Notes: generated by a model not told the origin, from the letters alone. Numbered from the stretch's first letter, positions 1-9,775 are shown. The stretch is 64,000 bases of DNA from Halostella salina (GCF_003675855.1 NZ_RCIH01000003.1:1-64000); one strand, 5' to 3'. Translations and numbers: made by a program.

Positions 1-84
1 GTAACGGATATCTGGAGAGTGTTAAAATGTGGGAATATCGGGCGGACCGATACCCGTGGTTTGCTCCCCAGTTGTCGGCTTCAT

Positions 85-104
85 CCCACGGCTAAAACCG
101 TGGG
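85..104. repeat. Perfect 7-bp hairpin (CCCACGG / CCGTGGG, 6-nt loop)
   Basis: Arms at 85-91 and 98-104 with loop CTAAAA, 57 bases beyond the stop of the minus-strand YjbQ-type gene. Such hairpins occur as transcription terminators and also as subterminal hairpins of IS200/IS605 elements in haloarchaea. No tnpA or tnpB remnant is visible in bases 1-160, so the origin is undecided. Nothing else recognisable lies in 1-160. Confidence 0.4.
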
Positions 105-160
105 CTTTCGCCTCGCTACCGCTGTAACAGGTCGCCGACCGCCGGCCCGGTCGGTACGCC

Positions 161-550
161 TCAGTCGGCCACCGCCACCGCGACCTCGCGGCTCCGCGGG
201 CCGTCACACTCGACCAGCAGGACCGACTGCCACGTCCCGAGTTCGAGGTCGCCGTCCGCGGCCGGGATCGAGACGCTCGGCCCGAGCAGCGTGGCCCGGA
301 GGTGCGAATCGGCATTCCCGTCCAGCGCGTCGTGTGCGTGGCCCTCGTCGGGCACGAGTTCGGCGAGGAAATCCGCCACGTCGCCGCGCAGTCGCGACTC
401 GTTCTCCTGCACCACGAGCGCCGCGGTGGTGTGCCGGACGAAGGCGGTGCAGACGCCGTCTGCGTCGTCGGGCACGGCCGCGGCGACGCGGTCGGTCACG
501 TCGACGGTCGTCAGGCGCTCGTCGGTGTCGACGGTGAAGCGGGTTGGCAT
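161..550 (-). CDS. YjbQ/UPF0047 family protein
   Basis: A 129-residue protein starting MPTRFTVDTDERLTT. It matches the single-domain YjbQ (UPF0047) family: the segment TAFVRHTTAALVVQENE and later the D-x-H-LRATLLGPS and WQSVLLVECDGPR blocks are family hallmarks. The family has been linked to a weak thiamine-phosphate synthase activity in bacteria, but its true role is unsettled. The start at 550 is preceded by AGGAGG-like sequence read on the other strand and by a TTTTC box about 25 nt upstream (near 575), consistent with a leaderless or near-leaderless message. Family length is normally 130-140 residues, so it is intact. It is separated from spoVR by 31 bases and may be transcribed independently. 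Confidence 0.85.
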   Translation of the reverse strand: MPTRFTVDTDERLTTVDVTDRVAAAVPDDADGVCTAFVRHTTAALVVQENESRLRGDVADFLAELVPDEGHAHDALDGNADSHLRATLLGPSVSIPAADGDLELGTWQSVLLVECDGPRSREVAVAVAD

Positions 551-581
551 AGGAGGAGCGTGAGCCACCCCGGAGAAAAGC

Positions 582-2576
582 CTACGCCAGCCACTCGTCG
601 GGCTTGGTGTCGTAGTCCACGTCGCTGGCAGCGATCCCCTCGACCTCCTCCCACGGCAGGTCCTCGACGGTGTGCTCGTCGCCGTCGTAGCGGAGCAGTT
701 TGCCGCGCTCCTCCGGTTCCGGCTCCCTGTTCCGGCGCTTGGCGACCTCGATGTCGTGTTCGTCGACCTCCTTGACAATGGTCATGAGGTTCACCGGGCG
801 CCCCCACAGCTCGAAGACGCGTTCGAGCGTGCGCTTGGCCTGCTCGATGTCGAGCATCACGCCGTTGTAGTGGTGGCCCAGCAGCAGTTCGTTCCGGTTG
901 TTGTAGTTGCCGTCGTACACCGCGATGGTCGGCTTCCCGAAGTTGGTGAACTGGAGCAGGAGCTTCTGTTTCACGTCCTCGTAGTCGGTGCTGGCGACGC
1001 GGTTGCCGCCGGTCGCCTGCGAGTACTCGTAGGTGAAGTACTCGTTGGCGTCGACGAACTCCTGTGAGAGGAACTCGTCGATGAACGTCACGTCGTTGTG
1101 GCTCTCGCGGATCTCCCGCATCCGGTCCCAGCCCCGCGAGAAGTCCACGTCGGCGAGCGCCTCGTCCACGTCGTCGTACACGGCGTCGTCGAACAGGTAG
1201 CGGCCGATGCGCTCCAGGTCGCTCTGGCCGATCTGGGCGAGGAACCCGCGGTTCTGCCGCTTGATCAGCGAGTAATGTCGGCGGGCCAGCCCCTCGTAGG
1301 TGAGCATCTTCCATGGATGGCGGTCCACGTCGATCTCGCCCTCGCGGGCGCGGTCGAGCGCCTCGCGGTCGACGTACTCGTCCGGGAGGTCGGCCACCGC
1401 GTCGAGCGAGTCCGCCGTGATGGCATCGAGCGCCGCCGGCGGCTCCAGCGCCGACAGCACGCGGTCGAAGTCGACCGTGTCGGTGAAGTTGCGCCACGAC
1501 ACCCCGTCGACGCGCAGGAGCTTCTCGACGACTTCCCGGCGGTTCGTCGTGTTCTCGATGTACTCCCACAGCTCCTTGCCGAGCTTGTAGGGGTTGAGGC
1601 CCGGCGATCCGAGGACGCGGGCCTGATGGTCGGCGTAGCTGAGGAACTCGTCCGGCCCGGCGAACGCCTCCTCGCCCATCATCATCGACTCCCAGTAGGC
1701 GGCCCACCCCTCGTTCATCACCTTGCTCATCTTCTGGGCGGCGAAGTAGTACGCCTCCGCCCGGAGCATGTCGAGCACGTCGCGCTGCCACGGCTCCATC
1801 TCGTCGGCCTTCCCCGCCTCCTCGTCGTACTGCTTCCCGTGGCGGCGGAGGAAGGCCAGCACGTCCTTCTCGGGCTCGTCCGGGAACGAGACGGAGTCGC
1901 CGTCCTCGTCCTGCCGTTCGAGCCACTCGTCGCTGAACACCTCCTCGCGCACCTCGTCGGAGACGTCCAGTTCGGCGAGCTGCTCGCTCAGGTCGTCGTC
2001 GGTCTCGACGGGGTCGGGCGTCGACAGCACCTCCGGGTCGAACACCTGGTGCTGGTCGATGTTGTCCTCCAGCGAGAGCAGGTTGTCGATCCAGCGCTCG
2101 ACCTCGGAACGGTCGATCTCCGGGTCGCTCATGTACTCGCCGATCTTCCGGCCGTGCCGCTCCAGCATCGCCGCGGCGTCCAGGTCGTCGGCGAACATGC
2201 CGAACCACTCGTTGTTGGCGAAGAAGTCGGCGTGGGCCTCGACGTGGGTGATGACGGCCTTCTGGTCGGCCAGCGAGTTCGACTCCTGCAGGAACGCGTG
2301 TGAGGGGTTGTCGTTGTTGACGATCTCGAACGCCTTCCCGCCGCCGTAACGGTCCTGCTTGCGCTGGCGGTCGTACTTCATCCCCCAGCGCCAGTGGGGG
2401 TAGCGCCGCTGGAACCCGTCGTAGGCGATGAGCTGGTTCATCTCGTCGTAGTCGACGATCCAGTAGTTCACCGGGTACGGCTCCAGCCCCAGGCGCTCGG
2501 CCAGTTCGTTCGCGTCGTCGACCGGCTCCTGCAGGTCGGCGGCGATCCGGCGCGCCTCGTAGCGGTCGAAGCTCAT
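582..2576 (-). CDS. SpoVR family protein
   Basis: A 664-residue protein beginning MSFDRYEARR. The SpoVR hallmarks are at residues about 59-110: RYPHWRWGMKYDRQ, then the segment with VNNDNPSHAFLQESN and HVEAHADFFANN. In Bacillus subtilis SpoVR is needed for normal spore cortex; in non-sporulating bacteria and archaea it travels with PrkA and DUF444 proteins, as here, and its biochemical role is unknown. It is the last gene of the prkA1-prkA2-DUF444-spoVR unit, 52 bases after the DUF444 stop. I chose the ATG at 2576; upstream extension lacks coding character. Length fits the archaeal family (about 600-680). Confidence 0.92.
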   Translation of the reverse strand: MSFDRYEARRIAADLQEPVDDANELAERLGLEPYPVNYWIVDYDEMNQLIAYDGFQRRYPHWRWGMKYDRQRKQDRYGGGKAFEIVNNDNPSHAFLQESNSLADQKAVITHVEAHADFFANNEWFGMFADDLDAAAMLERHGRKIGEYMSDPEIDRSEVERWIDNLLSLEDNIDQHQVFDPEVLSTPDPVETDDDLSEQLAELDVSDEVREEVFSDEWLERQDEDGDSVSFPDEPEKDVLAFLRRHGKQYDEEAGKADEMEPWQRDVLDMLRAEAYYFAAQKMSKVMNEGWAAYWESMMMGEEAFAGPDEFLSYADHQARVLGSPGLNPYKLGKELWEYIENTTNRREVVEKLLRVDGVSWRNFTDTVDFDRVLSALEPPAALDAITADSLDAVADLPDEYVDREALDRAREGEIDVDRHPWKMLTYEGLARRHYSLIKRQNRGFLAQIGQSDLERIGRYLFDDAVYDDVDEALADVDFSRGWDRMREIRESHNDVTFIDEFLSQEFVDANEYFTYEYSQATGGNRVASTDYEDVKQKLLLQFTNFGKPTIAVYDGNYNNRNELLLGHHYNGVMLDIEQAKRTLERVFELWGRPVNLMTIVKEVDEHDIEVAKRRNREPEPEERGKLLRYDGDEHTVEDLPWEEVEGIAASDVDYDTKPDEWLA

Positions 2577-2628
2577 CGTTCCTCCGTGTGGCGGCCGCAG
2601 TCGTCCGGGGTCGGTGGCTGTGCTGTGG

Positions 2629-3939
2629 TCATGATTCGTCCTCCTCCGTGCTGAGGATCTCGTAGATCGCATCGGTCACGTCGTCGGGACCGGTGACGTA
2701 CGCCACGGCCACGTCGTCGTTCTCGCCGAAGTGGCGCTCGACTTCCTCGGCGTGGGTGGCGTTGATGGCGTTGCCGCTTGGCTGGGTCTCCACGTAGGCG
2801 TGGAGGTTCGCCGGGATTTCCTCCATCAGCGGGATGACGCCCTCCTCGGTGTCGTTCGAGGAGTTCTCGCTGTCGCCGGCCGCGAACACGTAGCGGTTCC
2901 AGTCGCTCCAGGGGTACTCCGCCAGCAGTTCCTCGGCGAGTTCGTACGCCGAGGATATCTTCGTCCCGCCGCCGCTGCGGATGCCGAAGAAGTCGTCGCG
3001 CTCGACCTCCCAGGCCTCGGCGTCGTGGGCGATGTAGACGAACTCGGCGTTGTCGTACTTCCCCTGGAGATACCAGTCCAGCGGCGTGAACGTGCGCTCG
3101 ACCAGTTCGCGCTTCTGCTCGCGCATCGAGCCGCTCACGTCGCGGATGTTCACGACGACGACGTTCTTCTCCTTCTCCTCGATGACCTCGGGATGGCGGT
3201 AGCGCTCGTCCTCCCGGCGGAACGGGACGTGGTCGATCCCCTCCCGGCGGATCTGCTCCTGCACCGTCTCGCGCTCGACGTTTTCCTCGACGGCCGCGAT
3301 GCTGTCCCACTCGTCGCGCTCGTCGGCCGGGATGTCGCTGTACGCGTCGTCCAGCCACGCCCGCGAGACGGGGATCGACTCGCCGCGCGCCCACTCGAAC
3401 GCCTTCGCCGGGCCGACGCCGTCGACTTTCAGCACCTCGCGGAGGAACTCCCCGTCGAAGTCCATCGCCAGCTTGCGCTTGAGGCCCTGTTTGAACATCC
3501 GCTCGAAGTCGAGCGTGCTGTCGGGACCGGTCTTCGTGAGGTCCTTGTACGGCCCCTCGGTCTCCTCGACGACGCTCTTGCCCTTCGGTTCGAGGTCCAG
3601 CCCGAGTTCCTCGTCCAGTTCCTCGGCGAACTCCTCGGGGTCCATCTGGTAGTACTCGTGCTCGCCGTGCTCCTCGCCGGGGTCGCCCTCCTCGTCGCCG
3701 TCGCCGGGCTGGGGCTGTGGCTGCCCGACGGGGTCGCCCACGTCGGCGTCGCCCTGTCCGACGCCGCCCTGGTCCAGCTGGTCGTACTCGAACTCCGGGA
3801 GGTCGACGATCTTGATCGGCACCCGGACCTCGTCCGAACGGCTCCCACCGAGGTCGCCGTACTGGATGAACTCCGAGAGGTCCTCGCGCCGTTCCTCGCC
3901 CACCTCGTAGAACCGCTCGACGTCGTCTTTCAGTCCCAT
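2629..3939 (-). CDS. DUF444 (YeaH/YhbH) family protein with von Willebrand A fold
   Basis: A 436-residue protein starting [20 protein letters not shown]. The N-terminal third is acidic and low-complexity (Gly/Asp/Gln-rich around residues 55-95). The C-terminal half is a vWA-like domain with MIDAS motif DVSGSM (D267, S269, S271), a downstream [10 protein letters not shown] segment and the [11 protein letters not shown] block. DUF444/YeaH proteins are coupled to PrkA/YeaG kinases in bacteria, probably as substrate or adaptor, which agrees with the gene order. Its start overlaps the end of prkA2 by 10 bases, indicating one transcript. The GTG/ATG upstream region seen in longer frames is inside prkA2 and is rejected as coding in this frame. 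Confidence 0.92.
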   Translation of the reverse strand: MGLKDDVERFYEVGEERREDLSEFIQYGDLGGSRSDEVRVPIKIVDLPEFEYDQLDQGGVGQGDADVGDPVGQPQPQPGDGDEEGDPGEEHGEHEYYQMDPEEFAEELDEELGLDLEPKGKSVVEETEGPYKDLTKTGPDSTLDFERMFKQGLKRKLAMDFDGEFLREVLKVDGVGPAKAFEWARGESIPVSRAWLDDAYSDIPADERDEWDSIAAVEENVERETVQEQIRREGIDHVPFRREDERYRHPEVIEEKEKNVVVVNIRDVSGSMREQKRELVERTFTPLDWYLQGKYDNAEFVYIAHDAEAWEVERDDFFGIRSGGGTKISSAYELAEELLAEYPWSDWNRYVFAAGDSENSSNDTEEGVIPLMEEIPANLHAYVETQPSGNAINATHAEEVERHFGENDDVAVAYVTGPDDVTDAIYEILSTEEDES

Positions 3940-6209
3940 TTGTAGCTCACCTGTCCCATGACGTGTCGGCTTGTCAGCTCCGCCGACGCCTCGCTGTAGC
4001 CGAACAGTTCGACCATGTTGTCGATCGTCTCGGCTTTGATCGCGGCCGTCTCGGTGTCGCTCGGCGGGTCGTCCCACTGTCGCGGGTCGAAGTCCTCGAA
4101 CAGCCGCGACACGTCCTCCCAGTCGTGGGATTCGAGGACGCTCCGGATCACCGGGATCTCCGTGAGGTCGGCGTCGGCCGCCGAGAAGTCGTCGCCGCGG
4201 TGCTCCCACGCGTGGCGGTTCAGCGCGGTGATCACCTTCTCGGTGCGGAACTGCCGGACGGCCGGCGAGGCCTCGTCGCCGTCGTAGCTCTCCGGCGAGA
4301 ACCGGCCGAGATGCTCGGTCTCGAACACCTTCATCTTCAGCGGGTCCGGGTCGACGCGCTCGCCGCGCTCGTTCTCCAGCTGCTCGTCGGTCGCCCAGGC
4401 GTACACGTGCTCGACGTACTCGGCGACGGTCTCCTCGTCGACCCGGCGGTCGCGCATCATCGCGTCGAGCACGTCATCCTCCTGGCGCTGGAACACGTGG
4501 TTCTTGACGGGGACGACGCGGTTCTCGAACTCCGTCCGCTCGCCCGGCGAGAACACCGGAGCCTCCGTCAGCCCCTCGGCCATCGCGTTCAGCACGTCGC
4601 GGGGCATGATCACGTCCTCGACCGGCAGGTCCGCGTGGTGGCGGTCCGGGGTGCCGTGGAGCAGGTCCGCGATCGTGTCGCGGGTGTAGGTCACCGGGAT
4701 GCCGTGGTCGCCGTCCGACGTGCCGTCGCCGAACTCGAAGTCGTCCTTCTCGACGCGCTCGTCGCCGTCCCGGAGGTAGCCGCGGTCGAACAGCAGCGCC
4801 TTGTCGACGAGGTCGAGTCCGGGCGGCAGATCCTCGTCGTCCAGCCTTGTGACGACGCTGTACAGCGCCGCCGCCTCGACGGCGTGGGGCGCGAGTTCGC
4901 GCTCCCTGAGGTCGCCGTCGGCGTCCTTGACGGCCACGGTGATCGGCTCGGCGATCTTCGCCTCGACCGCCTCCTCGTCGCCGTCCCACACCTCGGTCTC
5001 GTTCGTGAGTTCGCGCCGCACGAGTTCGGTCTCCAGGCTCCGGTTGGTGAGGTACGCGAACTCGTGTTTGTCGAGGCGGCGCTTCAGCGCCTTCAGGGGG
5101 TCCATCCCGTTCTTCTCGGCGTGCTGGTTCAGCTTCGCCTCCAGGTCCGGGTTCGAGATGATCACGAGCTGGGTGTCGATGTCCATCCCGATCCCCTTGT
5201 CCAGCTTGACGGTGCCCTCGTCGGGCACGTTCAGCAGCTTCTGGAGCAGGTCGGCGTGCTGGGCGGCGTCCTCGACGACGGTGAGGAGGCCGTTGCCCTG
5301 CGAGAGCACGCCGTCGTAGGAGAACGCCTGCGGGTTCTTCCGGCCGCGGGAATCGAGTTCCTGCAGCATACCGCGCATCCACGTGCCGACCAGCCGCTCC
5401 TTGGGCTGGCCCTCGTCCTCGGAGTGGAGGACGCCGATCCCGCGCCCCACGTCGACGACGTAGTTCTTCACCCGGAGGTGCGACTCGTCGGTCACCGCCG
5501 AGAACAGGTCCTCGACGCCGCGCCGGCGGTACTCCTCCTCCAGGTAGTCGTACGCCTCTCGGGAGAACGGGTCCAGCCGCTCCTCGACGCGGACGTCGAG
5601 GTGGTCGTCGTTCGCCTCGTTCAGTTCCGCCAGCAGTTCCTCGCGCACGTCGTCCGGGAACGCCGAGAGCGGGTGTGCCTGCACCGGGCTCTCGTACCAC
5701 TGGTCCTCGTCGGCGGGCGCGTCGCCGCCGTAGGAGAGGCCGCGGGTGTCGGCCGCCGTCGCCACGTTCCACTCGACGGTGTAGCGCCGGCCCTCCGGGG
5801 TCTTCGAGTACTCCCGGAGCCCGTTGATCAGGCAGCGCTTCAGCTCGGACTTGCCGGTCGCGGTCGGCCCGTCGAACCAGATGATCTTCTCGTCTTTCGC
5901 CCGGCCCGCCGCGATGGAGCGCAGGTCGTCGACGAACGCGTTCAGAACTTCCGTGTTGCCCAGCACGGCGTGCTCGCCGTCGTTGTGCGGGTCGTCGAAG
6001 AAGCGGTAGCGCTCCGTCTCCTCGCCCTCCTCGACGACGGTCCGCGTGCCGGCCGCCTCGATCGCCTCCAGCAGGTACTTCGAGGCGTGGGAGGCGATTC
6101 GGGGGGTCTCGAACACCGCGTCGACGTACTCGGCGAGGCTCACCGGCTCCTCGTAGGCCCCTTCGAGGGCGCGGTCGGCCTCGCTGACGAACTCGTCGCC
6201 GCGACTCAT
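3930..6209 (-). CDS. PrkA-type serine protein kinase, second paralogue
   Basis: A 759-residue protein beginning [17 protein letters not shown]. It carries an AAA+-type N-terminal half with Walker A GPTATGKS (residues 114-121) and conserved PrkA blocks such as [17 protein letters not shown] sequence, [14 protein letters not shown] and [10 protein letters not shown]. PrkA (YeaG in enterobacteria) is an ATPase/Ser kinase family involved in stress and starvation responses. Haloarchaea often encode two copies in tandem; this one is more divergent from bacterial PrkA than its upstream neighbour. Its start codon overlaps the upstream stop (TGATG arrangement at 6207-6211), so translation is likely coupled. 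Confidence 0.9.
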   Translation of the reverse strand: MSRGDEFVSEADRALEGAYEEPVSLAEYVDAVFETPRIASHASKYLLEAIEAAGTRTVVEEGEETERYRFFDDPHNDGEHAVLGNTEVLNAFVDDLRSIAAGRAKDEKIIWFDGPTATGKSELKRCLINGLREYSKTPEGRRYTVEWNVATAADTRGLSYGGDAPADEDQWYESPVQAHPLSAFPDDVREELLAELNEANDDHLDVRVEERLDPFSREAYDYLEEEYRRRGVEDLFSAVTDESHLRVKNYVVDVGRGIGVLHSEDEGQPKERLVGTWMRGMLQELDSRGRKNPQAFSYDGVLSQGNGLLTVVEDAAQHADLLQKLLNVPDEGTVKLDKGIGMDIDTQLVIISNPDLEAKLNQHAEKNGMDPLKALKRRLDKHEFAYLTNRSLETELVRRELTNETEVWDGDEEAVEAKIAEPITVAVKDADGDLRERELAPHAVEAAALYSVVTRLDDEDLPPGLDLVDKALLFDRGYLRDGDERVEKDDFEFGDGTSDGDHGIPVTYTRDTIADLLHGTPDRHHADLPVEDVIMPRDVLNAMAEGLTEAPVFSPGERTEFENRVVPVKNHVFQRQEDDVLDAMMRDRRVDEETVAEYVEHVYAWATDEQLENERGERVDPDPLKMKVFETEHLGRFSPESYDGDEASPAVRQFRTEKVITALNRHAWEHRGDDFSAADADLTEIPVIRSVLESHDWEDVSRLFEDFDPRQWDDPPSDTETAAIKAETIDNMVELFGYSEASAELTSRHVMGQVSYKWD

Positions 6210-8281
6210 CAGTCCTCCATCTCGGCTTTGGCGACCTCCGCGCCGGCGAACTCCAGCACCTCGCGAGCGCCCGACTCGGAGTAGCCCTGCTCGATCAGGG
6301 CGTCGATCCACTCGTTGCGCTCGTCGTCGTCGAACTCGTTGCTGGAGACCAGCGCCGAGAAGTTGATGTTGTGTTTCTTGTCCTCCCAGAGCTTGCGCTC
6401 TAACGCGCGGCGCAGGCGCTCGTTGTCCTGCGGATTGAACGCCTCGCCCTCGCGGGCGCGCCGGGAGACCCAGTTCGACACCTCCTGCCGGAAGTCGTCC
6501 TTCCGGTCCTCGGGCACGTCGAGTTTCTCCTCGACCGAGCGCAGGAACGTCTCGTCGGGCTCCTGCTCGCGCCCGGTGAGCTCGTCCTCGACGGTCTGGT
6601 CGTCGATGTAGGCCATCACGTGGTCCATGTACTTCTCGCCCTGGCGCTGGATCTCGTCGACGTCGTAGGCCAGCGCGTGGCGCACGTCCTCGATCGCCCG
6701 CTCCTTGTACTCCTCGCGAACGGTTTCGAGGTAGCGGTAGTACGTCCCGAAGTTCTCCTCGGGGATCGAGCCGTGGTGTTCGAGGTTCTCCTCGAAGAAG
6801 TTGAACACCGTCAGCGGCGAGAGGAACCCGCGGCTCCGGTGTTTGGAGTCCATGATCGCCTCGGCGATCTCGTCGCCGATGAAGCGCGGCGAGATGCCCA
6901 TCATCCCCTCGCCGATGTCGGCTTTCTCCTCGGCCTCCTCGCGGAGCTTCTTCACGTCGACCTCGTCGCCCTCGTCGACCTCGCCGTTGTACGCCTTGGC
7001 CTTCTGGAGCAGGTCGACCGTCTCGGTGTCGGGCTCCTCGATCCGGGTCAGGACGCCGAACAGCCCGGCCATCTCCAGGGTGTGCGGTTCGACGTTGATG
7101 TCGGGCACGTCGGCGTTGGCGAGCATCTTCCGGTAGATGTCGGCCTCCTGCTCGTAGGAGAGGACGTACGGGAAGTCGATCCGCTTGGTGCGGTCGTTGA
7201 ACGCCTCCATCTTCTCGTCGCCCTTCTTGTCCTTGTACTCGGGCATGTTCGTCCGGCCGACGATCACCTGGTCGATGTCGATCCGCGGGTTGTTCTTCGG
7301 CTTGATCGTCTGCTCCTGGGTCGCGTGCAGGAAGTCGTAGAGGAACTCCCGCTGGAGCTTCAGCAGCTCCTCGCCCGAGAAGATGCCGCGGTTGGCGTTG
7401 CAGAACGCGCCGGAGTAGTCGAACGCCCGTGGGTCGGACTCGCCGTAGACGGCGATCTTCGAGTAGTTTACGTCGCCGGTCAGCTCCGTCTCGTCCTGGT
7501 TCTTCTTGTCCTTCGGCTCGAACGTCTCCAGGCCCTGCCGCTTGTTCTCGTCGGCGACGAGCCGGACGACCTCGATGTGGTTCGAGAGCACCTGCTCCAG
7601 GTCGTCGTCGTAGTACGACAGGAGCCGGTCCATGTAGAACTCGGACTCCGGATCCAGCGCCTGCTCGTTGCGGATCGAGTACGGGGCGTCGAGGCGCTCG
7701 TTGAGGTCGGCGATGATCGACCCCCGCTGCTCGTGGGGCACCAGCACAAGGGGGTCCTGATTCATCGGGGACCGGACGGTGTCGTCGGCCGGGTCCTGGT
7801 CCTCGATCACGTCACAGAGGTTCGTCCAGCGGAACGTGTACAGCCGCCCCTCGTCCCGGGCGGTGTAGTCCTCGTAGTACTCCCGGATCTGCTGGTCGAA
7901 GGCGGACTTCCCCGACCCGACGGGGCCGAGCAGGAGTTTGATCCGGCGCTCCGGGCCGAGGCCGCGGGCCGACGACTTCACCTTGTTGACGAACTCGTGG
8001 ATCGCCTGGTGGATCACGCGGCCGTAGAACGTGTTCTCGCCGTCGTTGACCGGGTCCTCGGAGACGAGTTTGTACTCGACGACGCCGGCCTCCTCGTCGT
8101 ACTCGGTGCCGTAGTAGTCAAACATGTCCGCGACGCGCTGGTGTGCGTTGCGGGCGATCTTCGGGGACTCGTACACCTCCTCCAGGTACCAGTCGAACGG
8201 CTTCGCCGCACGCAGGTCCTCCGGGACCGAGTCCTGGTACTCCTGACTCAACTCCTCTAGCGTGTCGATATCTCCTGTCAT
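6209..8281 (-). CDS. prkA: PrkA-type serine protein kinase, first paralogue
   Basis: A 690-residue protein starting MTGDIDTLEELSQEYQDS. The N-terminal segment PFDWYLEEVYESPKIARNAHQR is the typical PrkA opening; Walker A GPVGSGKS lies at 119-126 and matches bacterial PrkA closely. Later come YSGAFCNANRGIFSGEELLK and IDQVIVGRTNMPEY, both PrkA hallmarks, and a C-terminal kinase-like domain. It heads the four-gene unit with prkA2, DUF444 and spoVR. There is no TATA-like box just before the ATG at 8281; the nearest good box on this strand is at about 8613-8621, implying an unusually long leader of about 300 nt. Function in archaea is not established; stress signalling is the inference from bacteria. 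Confidence 0.92.
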   Translation of the reverse strand: MTGDIDTLEELSQEYQDSVPEDLRAAKPFDWYLEEVYESPKIARNAHQRVADMFDYYGTEYDEEAGVVEYKLVSEDPVNDGENTFYGRVIHQAIHEFVNKVKSSARGLGPERRIKLLLGPVGSGKSAFDQQIREYYEDYTARDEGRLYTFRWTNLCDVIEDQDPADDTVRSPMNQDPLVLVPHEQRGSIIADLNERLDAPYSIRNEQALDPESEFYMDRLLSYYDDDLEQVLSNHIEVVRLVADENKRQGLETFEPKDKKNQDETELTGDVNYSKIAVYGESDPRAFDYSGAFCNANRGIFSGEELLKLQREFLYDFLHATQEQTIKPKNNPRIDIDQVIVGRTNMPEYKDKKGDEKMEAFNDRTKRIDFPYVLSYEQEADIYRKMLANADVPDINVEPHTLEMAGLFGVLTRIEEPDTETVDLLQKAKAYNGEVDEGDEVDVKKLREEAEEKADIGEGMMGISPRFIGDEIAEAIMDSKHRSRGFLSPLTVFNFFEENLEHHGSIPEENFGTYYRYLETVREEYKERAIEDVRHALAYDVDEIQRQGEKYMDHVMAYIDDQTVEDELTGREQEPDETFLRSVEEKLDVPEDRKDDFRQEVSNWVSRRAREGEAFNPQDNERLRRALERKLWEDKKHNINFSALVSSNEFDDDERNEWIDALIEQGYSESGAREVLEFAGAEVAKAEMED

Positions 8282-8612
8282 TGTATCACGGTCGGTTGGT
8301 TGCCCACCCGTTCGGGCGGCCGGGCCGTCGGCCCGACCGCCGCGGCGACTGGCAGCGGGGGGAGAGCGCGGGACCGACCCCGCAACTTCGGCGCGCACCT
8401 GCCGTCGTCCCCACCCGACGCCGCAGTAGCGACTTCCGCCGACGGCGGCCACGACGCGTCGATCCGAGTTACCCGGGAGCGTGACATGTGTGGTCGTCTG
8501 TCATGCCCGCGCGCGAGACCGTCACTTCGTCCGCTGGGGGCGACTGAGAACGTCGTCGACGACTGAGTCGATCCGGGGCGCGAGGGTGGCACGGTGGCAG
8601 GCTCCACCGATA

Positions 8613-8621
8613 GTATTTAAT
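8613..8621 (-). promoter_or_regulatory. TATA-like box, probable promoter of the prkA operon
   Basis: GTATTTAAT on the plus strand reads ATTAAATAC on the minus strand. If used, transcription would begin near 8590 and leave a leader of about 310 nt before prkA1. Confidence 0.45.
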
Positions 8622-8687
8622 CTATGAGTTCCTGAGCAACTTAAGCGTAACCCCAAAAGGTATTTGTCGCCATCAGATCCGCAATGA

Positions 8688-8711
8688 ACGTTCCGGAATT
8701 AACCGGAACGT
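8688..8711. promoter_or_regulatory. Perfect 9-bp inverted repeat, candidate operator
   Basis: Arms ACGTTCCGG (8688-8696) and CCGGAACGT (8703-8711) flank AATTAA. The dyad lies between the two divergent promoters, about 70 bases upstream of the minus-strand box and 40 bases before the plus-strand TATA box, where a dimeric regulator could act on either gene. Confidence 0.45.
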
Positions 8712-8750
8712 CGGCCACCGGTCCGGAGGATCGCGGACATATTCTGCCCC

Positions 8751-8759
8751 ATTTATATA
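8751..8759 (+). promoter_or_regulatory. TATA box (ATTTATATA)
   Basis: A near-consensus archaeal TATA box. Expected transcription start is about 8781, giving a leader of about 80 nt before the gene at 8862; that is longer than for most genes in this window. Confidence 0.5.
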
Positions 8760-8861
8760 CACACCGGTGATAGCGCGGTCGTCGAGCGCCGGTAGCGGAC
8801 CCGTCCGGACTACGGCGCGGAACCGTACACCCCTTACGGTGGGGACGCGTACGGCTTCGCG

Positions 8862-9251
8862 ATGAGCGACCTCGACACGCCCGACGGCTGGGTCGTCTGG
8901 AACGAGGGCGCGGACGGCCGGCTGGTGCTCGCGTACCGCCCCGACGTGTTCGACGCCGGCGAGTTCCCCGCCGAGTGCCTCCCGACGCTGTATCTGACCC
9001 GGGGCCGAAAGGGGGGCCGCCCGCCGGGCGAGTCGCCCGCGGCCGGCGCGGACTGGCACGTCACGCTGTTCCTCGAACCCGACGTCGACGACGGCGGCGA
9101 GCGCTACGACTCGCGCGAGGCGGCCGTCGAGGGTGCCATGGAGCGCGCCGCGGCGTTCGCGGCCGGCGAGGTCGACTACCGCGCGCTGTACCAGGTGCCG
9201 CGGGAGTCGTACTTCGAGCGACTGGACGAACTGACGGGTCGGGAAGCTTAA
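8862..9251 (+). CDS. Conserved haloarchaeal protein, DUF5820-like
   Basis: A 129-residue soluble acidic protein starting MSDLDTPDGWVVWNEGADG and ending in the block YRALYQVPRESYFERLDELTGREA. The opening and the closing block match from memory a haloarchaea-restricted family (DUF5820). No catalytic motif, signal peptide or membrane segment is visible. The function is unknown. It precedes the UPF0179 gene by 25 bases, but that gene has its own promoter box. Confidence 0.8.
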   Translation: MSDLDTPDGWVVWNEGADGRLVLAYRPDVFDAGEFPAECLPTLYLTRGRKGGRPPGESPAAGADWHVTLFLEPDVDDGGERYDSREAAVEGAMERAAAFAAGEVDYRALYQVPRESYFERLDELTGREA

Positions 9252-9276
9252 CCCATCCGGCCGACTACGGTCGGCC

Positions 9277-9723
9277 ATGTCACAGGTCACGCTCGTCGGC
9301 ACGCGCCTCGCGGCCGTCGACGAGGAGTTCGTCTACCACGGCGAGGCCCCCGGCTGTGACGGCTGCCCCTACCGCGACCAGTGTCTGAACCTCTCGGAAG
9401 GCGTCAGGTACCGCGTGGTCACCGTGCGCGAGAACGCCCAGTCTCTCGACTGCGCGGTCCACGACGGCGACGTGCGCGCGGTCGAGGTCGAACCGGCCCC
9501 GGTCCGCGCGAACGTCCCGTCGAAAAACGCCTACGCCGGCAGCAAAGCGAGCCTCGCCGGTCCCTGCCCCCACGTCGAATGCCCCAGCCACGAGTTCTGC
9601 GTCGCCGACGGCGCGGACGACGAGACGGAACGGCAGATCGCCGAAGTCGTCGGCGACCCGCCACACGACACCTGCGCGCTGGACCGCGACCTGACGCTCG
9701 TCGAGTTCGCGCCCGAGGAGTGA
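9277..9723 (+). CDS. UPF0179 family protein
   Basis: A 148-residue protein MSQVTLVGTRLAAVDEEFVY with cysteines in GCDGCPYRDQCLN (residues about 28-40), LDCAVHDGDVRAVEVE, and GPCPHVECPSHEFC, plus a late THDTC-like DTCAL. The eight or so cysteines with CxxC spacing suggest one or two metal sites, perhaps zinc or an Fe-S cluster; family function is unknown. UPF0179 is an archaeal family present in haloarchaea and methanogens. A box CTTAACC near 9246 is about 30 nt ahead of the ATG, indicating a leaderless transcript and supporting this start. Confidence 0.9.
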   Translation: MSQVTLVGTRLAAVDEEFVYHGEAPGCDGCPYRDQCLNLSEGVRYRVVTVRENAQSLDCAVHDGDVRAVEVEPAPVRANVPSKNAYAGSKASLAGPCPHVECPSHEFCVADGADDETERQIAEVVGDPPHDTCALDRDLTLVEFAPEE

Positions 9724-9775
9724 CCGCAGGGCGGAATGCCGGCGGGTTAAGTCGCCCCGGCCCCTACCGGCGTGC

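Larger units (their letters stand above)
8282..8861. other. 580-base divergent intergenic region
   Basis: The stretch between prkA1 (minus) and the DUF5820-type gene (plus) holds no credible gene. The prkA1-proximal 300 bases are GC-rich; frames there show no protein-like composition. The distal half is AT-richer and contains a minus-strand TATA-like box (8613-8621), a perfect inverted repeat (8688-8711) and a plus-strand TATA box (8751-8759). It is probably a long regulated 5' leader for the kinase operon plus the divergent promoter. Confidence 0.55.

Noticed and set aside
3963..6284. 773-codon plus-strand open frame opposite prkA2
   Set aside because: Complementary shadow of a clear kinase gene; amino acid composition is not protein-like and no promoter or conserved motif is present.
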